Shown: in pieces, positions 7,403 through 11,585 of the stretch
Numbering within the stretch: the first letter of the stretch is position 1
How the letters are laid out: each line of letters opens with the position of its first letter
NCBI GenBank assembly: GCA_009784095.1
Contig: WRDL01000039.1
Coordinates: 1-11,585 of the forward strand
Direction of reading: 5' to 3'
Origin: Coriobacteriia bacterium
GTDB lineage: Bacteria > Actinomycetota > Coriobacteriia > WRKU01
Length of the DNA stretch: 11,585 nucleotides
Position numbers and translations under genes: made by a program
Notes under the pieces: generated by a model
The model's input: only the letters and a program-made list of their open reading frames with translations
Told to the model about the DNA's origin: nothing
Database searches by the model: none

Positions 7403-7443
7403 TGATACCCCCGCAAACCCTAAAACCGCGGGGGTATCATTTT
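7403..7443 (+). terminator. Intrinsic terminator after the acidic membrane gene
   Basis: A perfect 12-bp GC-rich stem (TGATACCCCCGC at 7403-7414 with 7428-7439), a 13-base loop and a TTTT tail (7440-7443). It lies 47 bases past the stop codon. Confidence 0.88.
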
Positions 7444-7631
7444 GAGTATCAAACAATCTGAACAGGGGAGTATCAACCTTTATGAGAGCATCAACCCCTC
7501 AACCTCAACCTTTGCTTGAAGGATAATTGTCAAATCGTTAACGGGGTTGTGTGCATTAAGAGAAGAAATAGCGAACGCTCGTACAATTGATAGGTACGTA
7601 CATAGAGATTCACAGATAAGGTGTTGCTTAC
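7444..7631. other. Intergenic leader before the M23 peptidase
   Basis: Four copies of TCAACC lie within 38 bases (7473, 7491, 7499, 7505). A possible -10 TACAAT (7582-7587) would give a leader of about 37 bases; it lacks a good -35. The 8-base palindrome GTACGTAC (7594-7601) lies at the predicted start of transcription. None of these is firm enough to call separately. Confidence 0.35.
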
Positions 7632-8861
7632 ATGGCACGAAGCAGTAGCTCAGACATCAGGGATTTACGCGCGGTCGCGTGTTTTCTCGTGTCTATTCTT
7701 TTACTGACCACGATCCTTGGAGTCCTCGCGCCGACGCAGCAAGCGTTCGCGACCGAGGCCCAAGAAAAGCTCGACGCGGCAGCTGAAGCGGGTCGCAAAG
7801 CGGCGGAAGGCCAAAAGCAGGTCGATGCGCTCAAGGATGAGATCAAGACGCTCGATGACCAGATCAGCGTGTTCTCAAAGCAGGTGGCCGAGCTCGAGCC
7901 ACAGATCGATTCTGCATCCAAGCAGACCGAGAAGCTTACCCATGAGTTGCGTACCCTCGAGGAAGAGGCTGAGGTCCTGCGTTCCAAGATAGCGGCGACT
8001 TCGGCCGAATATTCCAAACAGCAAGAACTCGCGGGCGGACGCATGAGCGAGACCTACAAGCAGGGCGATTATTTCTTCTTCGATCTGCTGCTCTCCGCAA
8101 ATTCGTTCAAAGATCTCCTGACACGCTACGAATACGTGCAGCGTACCATCGAGGCGAACGTGCTCTACGCGCGTGATCTCGATGCGACCCGCCGCAGGCT
8201 CGAAGATGACAAATCGCGCCTCGATCTTATCGTTGCCGAAGCCGCAGCCGTGCAAAAAGAGGCGGCCGATGCCGAAGGTAACCTGCGCACGATGAAGGCA
8301 TCACGCGAAGAGGCAATGTCGAATACCTCGCAGATCGTGGACCAAAAAGCGGCTCTGATGGAGGACACGAAAGCCTCGGTCGAAGAGCAGCGCGCGCTCC
8401 AGTCACAGCTTCAATCCGAAGCATGGGCGATGCTCGGAGCGCTCAGCGAGCATGTTGAGTGGGGAAGCGGCGAGTTCTCAGGCATGATGACCTTTCCTGT
8501 CGGCGGGGACTATAACATGAGCTGCCCGTTCAATTGTGGTTGCGGTATTCATGGGGGCAATCACAGTGGTCAGGACTTCGGTACCTTCATGGGAAGCCCT
8601 CCCGCGCTTGCGGCAGGTGGCGGTCGCGTGGTAATGGCGGGTTGGAACGGTGGTTACGGTAACTTCGTCTCGATCGATCATGGCGACGGAGTCGTCACAA
8701 ATTACGCGCACCTCAATGCCATCTTGGTCAGCGTCGGGCAGACGGTATCCGGAGGTCAGCCGGTCGGCTACATCGGAAGCACCGGATTCTCCTTTGGAAA
8801 TCACTTGCACTTTGAGGTGGTCATCAACGGCAGTTTCAGAAACCCGATGAGCTACCTGTAG
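7632..8861 (+). CDS. Secreted coiled-coil M23 (LytM) peptidoglycan endopeptidase
   Basis: Cleaves peptide cross-links in peptidoglycan during growth or separation, outside the membrane. Seen: 409 residues. A Sec signal (hydrophobic 15-33, AFA|TE about residue 40) leads into long coiled coil (about 42-275, rich in Glu, Lys, Ala and Leu heptads), then the M23 domain (about 285-409). The zinc and catalytic residues are complete: H311-x3-D315, H360 in YAHL, and H391-x-H393 in HLHFEV. Known: coiled coil plus LytM is the EnvC/CwlO-like plan; if intact His and Asp ligands are kept, as here, the enzyme is expected to be active rather than a mere activator. Odd: three cysteines (C298, C302, C304) sit just before the first zinc His. 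AAGGTG lies before the ATG. The next gene starts 15 bases after the stop, suggesting a shared transcript. Confidence 0.93.
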   Translation: MARSSSSDIRDLRAVACFLVSILLLTTILGVLAPTQQAFATEAQEKLDAAAEAGRKAAEGQKQVDALKDEIKTLDDQISVFSKQVAELEPQIDSASKQTEKLTHELRTLEEEAEVLRSKIAATSAEYSKQQELAGGRMSETYKQGDYFFFDLLLSANSFKDLLTRYEYVQRTIEANVLYARDLDATRRRLEDDKSRLDLIVAEAAAVQKEAADAEGNLRTMKASREEAMSNTSQIVDQKAALMEDTKASVEEQRALQSQLQSEAWAMLGALSEHVEWGSGEFSGMMTFPVGGDYNMSCPFNCGCGIHGGNHSGQDFGTFMGSPPALAAGGGRVVMAGWNGGYGNFVSIDHGDGVVTNYAHLNAILVSVGQTVSGGQPVGYIGSTGFSFGNHLHFEVVINGSFRNPMSYL

Positions 8862-8876
8862 GTTCTTGCAGATGCC

Positions 8877-9386
8877 ATGCCCTTTGATTTTACGGGTATA
8901 AACGCACTCAACATAGTGTTCACCCTTGCGCTCGTCACTATTCTGGCGAGCGTTTTCATTGTCGACCTGCGCACAAGGACGATCCCCGACGGCTTGTGGA
9001 TCTCCCTGGCAGTGCTGGGAGTCTTGCGTCTGATCGCCGGGTATGCGGGCTGGCTGGGACCGGAGCTTCCGGTGACGATCCTTGGATCGATCCTCGGCGC
9101 GCTCTTAGGGTGCCTGCCGCTGCTCATCCTCGCCTTGCTGACCGACGGGTTCGGTGGAGGCGATATCAAACTCATGTTCGCCGCTGGGATCTATCTGGGT
9201 TGGGAGACGGCGCTTGCTGCGCTGCTGATCGGCTGCCTTCTCGGCGGGGTCGCGGCCATAATAATGCTTGCGAGTGGTCACGCATCGCGCAAGACCAAGA
9301 TCGCGTTCGGACCCTACCTTGCGCTCGGCATCGCGATCGCGGCTTTGTGGGGAGAGACGATCCTGGCCACGTTCTTTCGGAGCTGA
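8877..9386 (+). CDS. Short type IV prepilin peptidase (A24, no methylase domain)
   Basis: Membrane aspartic protease that cleaves the leader of type IV pilin-like or Tad/Flp precursors. Seen: 169 residues with about six hydrophobic helices. The first catalytic Asp is D30 (VDLRTRTIPD), the second D96 in the GxGD-type motif GGGDIKLM (93-100). The N-terminal cysteine-rich methyltransferase domain of full PilD is absent, as in CpaA/TadV-like and short actinobacterial enzymes. The ribosome site is poor: the only purine-rich stretch (TAGG) overlaps the previous stop, about 13 bases before the ATG, so translation may depend on the upstream M23 gene. No prepilin, ATPase or pilus platform gene is in the window, so the substrate is unknown. 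The sortase pilin at the left end is a different system and would not be cut by this enzyme. Confidence 0.9.
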   Translation: MPFDFTGINALNIVFTLALVTILASVFIVDLRTRTIPDGLWISLAVLGVLRLIAGYAGWLGPELPVTILGSILGALLGCLPLLILALLTDGFGGGDIKLMFAAGIYLGWETALAALLIGCLLGGVAAIIMLASGHASRKTKIAFGPYLALGIAIAALWGETILATFFRS

Positions 9387-9395
9387 ATTCGTTGA

Positions 9396-9404
9396 TGCTA
9401 TACT
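9396..9404 (+). promoter_or_regulatory. Extended -10 promoter for the DUF454 gene
   Basis: TGCTATACT is a TGn extended -10 followed by a five-of-six -10 hexamer. Only nine bases separate it from ATG 9414, so transcription should begin at or within a few bases of the start codon, and no Shine-Dalgarno sequence precedes it (CTCTAAAGTCC). This fits a leaderless mRNA. Confidence 0.55.
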
Positions 9405-9413
9405 CTAAAGTCC

Positions 9414-9911
9414 ATGCGTAAGATCATCTACATGATACTTGGGTTTTTCTTCCTGATCCTGGGAGCGATCGGGGTTCTGCTTCCGGTGCTTCCCACGACC
9501 CCGTTCGTGCTTTTGGCAGGGTTCTTTTTCGTCAAATCGAGTCCGGCGCTCTACGAGCGTCTCAAACATATCCCGTGGGTCGGTGAGTTCATCTCGTATT
9601 ACAGCGAGAAGACGTACGTCTCGAGGCGCACCCGCATCCAGACGGTGATCTTCTTGTGGGTCGGGCTGTTCTTCTCGATGTACGTGGTGGGCAATACCTT
9701 GGTCTCAGTGATACTGGTGGTGATCGGAGTTGTGGTGACCGCTCATATCTTCCTACTCCCCAAAGATCCCGATGATCGCAAGTTCGAGAACGAGATGATC
9801 GATGAGATCGAAAAGTCGAATGTGGAGTGGGAGGCTAAGACCGAAGTCCCGCAAGCGCATACTGAGCAAGACGATCCGCAATACGTGCCGGATCATCTTC
9901 CGGATGAATAA
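9414..9911 (+). CDS. DUF454/YbaN-like inner-membrane protein
   Basis: Function of the family is unknown; members are small membrane proteins. Seen: 165 residues. Hydrophobic helices lie at about 4-22 and 29-40, with a longer hydrophobic block at about 78-115. The family signature GAIGVLLPVLPTTPF (17-31) and K-SSP (41-44) are intact. After LPKDPDD (about 116-122) comes a hydrophilic acidic tail of more than 40 residues, making the protein longer than the roughly 125 residues of E. coli YbaN. The last 25 codons overlap the 3' end of the convergent TetR gene on the other strand. The gene appears leaderless from an extended -10 promoter, and is separated from the prepilin peptidase by 27 bases, so it may be transcribed both alone and by read-through. 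Confidence 0.88.
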   Translation: MRKIIYMILGFFFLILGAIGVLLPVLPTTPFVLLAGFFFVKSSPALYERLKHIPWVGEFISYYSEKTYVSRRTRIQTVIFLWVGLFFSMYVVGNTLVSVILVVIGVVVTAHIFLLPKDPDDRKFENEMIDEIEKSNVEWEAKTEVPQAHTEQDDPQYVPDHLPDE

Positions 9912-10440
9912 CGGTCCAGTTTAGTGCACCTGACAGAAATGTCGCCCAGATCGTTTGAGCGATGAAAGCCATTTCCTCATCATCGAGCGGCTCGAACTCT
10001 CCATCGACGATGCCACGCTTGATCTCGCGCGCGAAGATATCGACGATCTTCTCTATGCAACTGTCAAGCGTCTGTTGCCACTCACGATCCTCTCGCCACA
10101 TCTCCGAGAGCAGGAACTTGACGAAATCACGACGCTTCTCGACCTGACGCATCTGCTCGTGAGCGAGAGCGACGATCGCTTCGCTGGCGCTCATCTCGTC
10201 CGTGATCACGCGGTCGAGTCGCACCGCAAGTCCATCCAGTCCGGTCTTGATCAGCTGCTCGGCAAGTGCCGCTTTCGAATCGAAGTAATAGTAGACGACT
10301 CCTTTGGCGACCCCGGCGCGTGCGGCTATCTCATCCACGCTCGTACCCCCATATCCGCGCTCGCCGATGATGCTCATCGCGGCGTTGAACAGGAGGTCTT
10401 TCTTGCTCTTTCGTTTTGCGGTATCAGCCATACGTCCCAT
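9835..10440 (-). CDS. TetR/AcrR family transcriptional regulator
   Basis: Dimeric one-component repressor type; the ligand and targets are unknown. Seen: 201 residues, the usual length. The N-terminal helix-turn-helix spans about 15-63, with TSVDEIAARAGVAKGVVYYYF as scaffold and recognition helix (45-56, AKGVVYYYFDSK), and an all-helical ligand/dimer domain follows. A basic start (KRKSKKD) precedes it. I chose ATG 10440, with AGGG five bases upstream; an internal ATG at 10431 is an alternative. The gene is convergent with the DUF454 gene, overlapping it by 77 coding bases, and divergent from the surface protein starting at 10615 across 174 bases. Possible targets are itself and that divergent gene; a near-palindrome CCTCAGATCCGAGG lies at 10482-10495. 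Confidence 0.92.
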   Translation of the reverse strand: MGRMADTAKRKSKKDLLFNAAMSIIGERGYGGTSVDEIAARAGVAKGVVYYYFDSKAALAEQLIKTGLDGLAVRLDRVITDEMSASEAIVALAHEQMRQVEKRRDFVKFLLSEMWREDREWQQTLDSCIEKIVDIFAREIKRGIVDGEFEPLDDEEMAFIAQTIWATFLSGALNWTVIHPEDDPARIADRLAQYALAGLRS

Positions 10441-10570
10441 ATTACCCTATACCGAAATAAAAAACTGATGGCGCGCTCATGCCTCAGATCCGAGGAATCG
10501 ATATCAACCTCGCAATCCTACGGTTACTGATTCGTAAGCGAGCGGTAGATCATCGAAAGAAAAACTAGCG

Positions 10571-10576
10571 TATACT
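10571..10576 (+). promoter_or_regulatory. Candidate -10 box for the last surface protein
   Basis: TATACT lies 38 bases before the GTG start, predicting a leader of about 32 bases that contains the strong ribosome site GAGAGGAG (10601-10608). No clear -35 is seen. Confidence 0.4.
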
Positions 10577-10614
10577 AAGCACCATGACTTGCCTTTTTGG
10601 GAGAGGAGATTTCT

Positions 10615-11585
10615 GTGTCGTCACGAAAAAAACTGATCATCTCACTAATGATAGCTCTGATTGCGCTCATCGCCGTACCCACGTTGGTCTATGCGCTCGA
10701 CCCGCCCCGTATTGAGTTTACCCTGTTGGGGACTGACTCACCACCGGCGACCCTCGGTGGTTTTGAGCTCTTCCCGGTGGTACCCGATCCGCATGACCCG
10801 GGATTTGTGGAAGAAGAAGTTGTGAGCGTGGTTCCCTCATTTGCCGGAGATCTTACCTTTATTACACCCGCAGACCGGTGGGTCAAAGCACTCTTCGCGC
10901 CTGATGGCGGGTGGAATTCCCCCTGGTCGCATGGGTATACCGGTCTCGTATTCTTTGTCAATGAAGCGAGTACTGTGACGATAGAGTTACCTGCGAACGT
11001 GAAAGCGTTCGTGGTCTATGCGGAACCGAACCATCATGAGCTTTATGAAATATCAGTACAAGCAAATGACGGGGAGACCTATAGCGAAGACGTGAGGGGC
11101 GGTGGTGGCGCGACCGGATTTGGATTCCATTCACTGGGTGACACCACGATTCAGACGGTGACTATAACGACAACAGATGAAGATTTCGCGTTTGCCGAGA
11201 TCTACCTTGGTCTGGGAGAAGATGAACCGGTCACCGCAGATGTCACCGTAAACGCCGAGAAGAAAGTGGTCGGATCTCCCCAGGTCATGCCGGATTTCAA
11301 TTTCATGCTGTTGCCGCTCGACCCACAGACAGGTGAGGTCATCGAAGGGGGCGAGAAACTTGCCACGATCAACGGTGCAGGGTTCTTCTCGTTCGCTCTT
11401 GAAGGTCTTTCGGTCGGCGAGCACGCGTTCTTGCTTGGTGAGTATTTCGACGAGGTCGACGGATGGACCTTTGATGAGACCGTTTGGTTCGTCCTGGTCG
11501 AAGTCTATGAAGACGGCACCTATGATGTCGGCTACATTACGATCGATGATCTCGATATCTTTCTTGCGGACCACGAGGGAGAAGA
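10615..11585 (+). CDS. Secreted protein with FctA-like pilin domain (3' end cut off)
   Basis: Seen: an open frame of 323 codons from GTG 10615 to the window edge without a stop. GAGAGGAG at 6-7 bases before GTG decides the start. A signal peptide (basic RKK at 4-6, hydrophobic 7-24, VYA|LD after residue 27) leads into an unfamiliar beta-rich, aromatic module (about 50-205, with WNSPWSHGYTG and a Gly run GGGG). From about 208 the sequence follows the streptococcal pilin isopeptide-linkage (FctA) pattern: K216/K217 in NAEKKVVG, a DFNFMLLPLD strand, a GFFSFALEGLSVGEHAFLLGEY segment with candidate catalytic E276, and TFDETVWFVLVEVY. Inferred: a surface or pilus protein whose sorting signal lies beyond the window. 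The N-terminal module could be adhesive, but I do not recognise it. Family call for the second domain is fairly sure; role is open. Confidence 0.85.
   Translation, partial: MSSRKKLIISLMIALIALIAVPTLVYALDPPRIEFTLLGTDSPPATLGGFELFPVVPDPHDPGFVEEEVVSVVPSFAGDLTFITPADRWVKALFAPDGGWNSPWSHGYTGLVFFVNEASTVTIELPANVKAFVVYAEPNHHELYEISVQANDGETYSEDVRGGGGATGFGFHSLGDTTIQTVTITTTDEDFAFAEIYLGLGEDEPVTADVTVNAEKKVVGSPQVMPDFNFMLLPLDPQTGEVIEGGEKLATINGAGFFSFALEGLSVGEHAFLLGEYFDEVDGWTFDETVWFVLVEVYEDGTYDVGYITIDDLDIFLADHEGE

Noticed and set aside
10482..10495. Near-palindrome CCTCAGATCCGAGG as a TetR operator
   Set aside because: One mismatch pair in seven, a single copy, and not placed over a clear promoter; suggestive only.
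10689..11574. Two - strand open frames (10689-10961 and 11131-11574)
   Set aside because: They lie opposite the GTG-started secreted protein on the + strand, which has a strong ribosome site, a signal peptide and an FctA-like domain.
1..11585. CRISPR arrays, tRNA/rRNA genes, transposases, phage or toxin-antitoxin genes
   Set aside because: No regularly spaced repeats, cloverleaf-like sequences or such protein families were seen on either strand.

Overview
The window looks like chromosome of a Gram-positive anaerobe or near-anaerobe with roughly mid-50s G+C (judged by eye). A cell-wall-sorted pilin, a secreted pilin-like protein and a signal-peptide/coiled-coil/M23 wall hydrolase indicate a monoderm cell. 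The paired small and large flavoprotein subunits of the NfnAB/SudAB type are common in anaerobes. Together with one apparently leaderless gene, this fits the Actinomycetota, with class Coriobacteriia my best guess; Clostridia-type Firmicutes cannot be excluded from the sequence alone.

Layout. 82-1617 (+) is a complete backbone pilin with a YPKN pilin motif, an E-box and an FPLTG sorting signal, closed by a hairpin at 1678-1713. 1870-4211 (+) is a translationally coupled glmU-prs pair, making UDP-GlcNAc for the wall and PRPP for nucleotides. It converges on a (-) strand operon at 4339-6595 encoding an NfnA/SudB-like small subunit and a GltA/NfnB-like large subunit. Between the two convergent units lies a 30-bp perfect inverted repeat that encloses a second hairpin; it looks like a REP doublet (REPIN) wrapped round the prs terminator. 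6596-6890 is non-coding with divergent promoter-like sites. 6891-7355 (+) is a small acidic membrane protein of unknown function with a good terminator. 7632-9386 (+) holds an M23 peptidase and, 15 bases on, a short type IV prepilin peptidase. 9414-9911 (+) is a DUF454/YbaN-like membrane protein, probably leaderless, whose 3' end overlaps by 77 bases the 3' end of a convergent TetR regulator (9835-10440, -). From 10615 to the window end (+) runs an open secreted protein ending in an FctA-like pilin domain.

Most genes are conserved housekeeping or envelope functions, and I do not see an undescribed multi-gene defence or mobile system. The parts most worth a second look are the REPIN-like element at 4218-4332, the coding overlap at 9835-9911, the leaderless extended -10 promoter at 9396, and the unfamiliar N-terminal module of the last, cut-off surface protein. 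No tRNA, rRNA, CRISPR array or transposase gene was seen.
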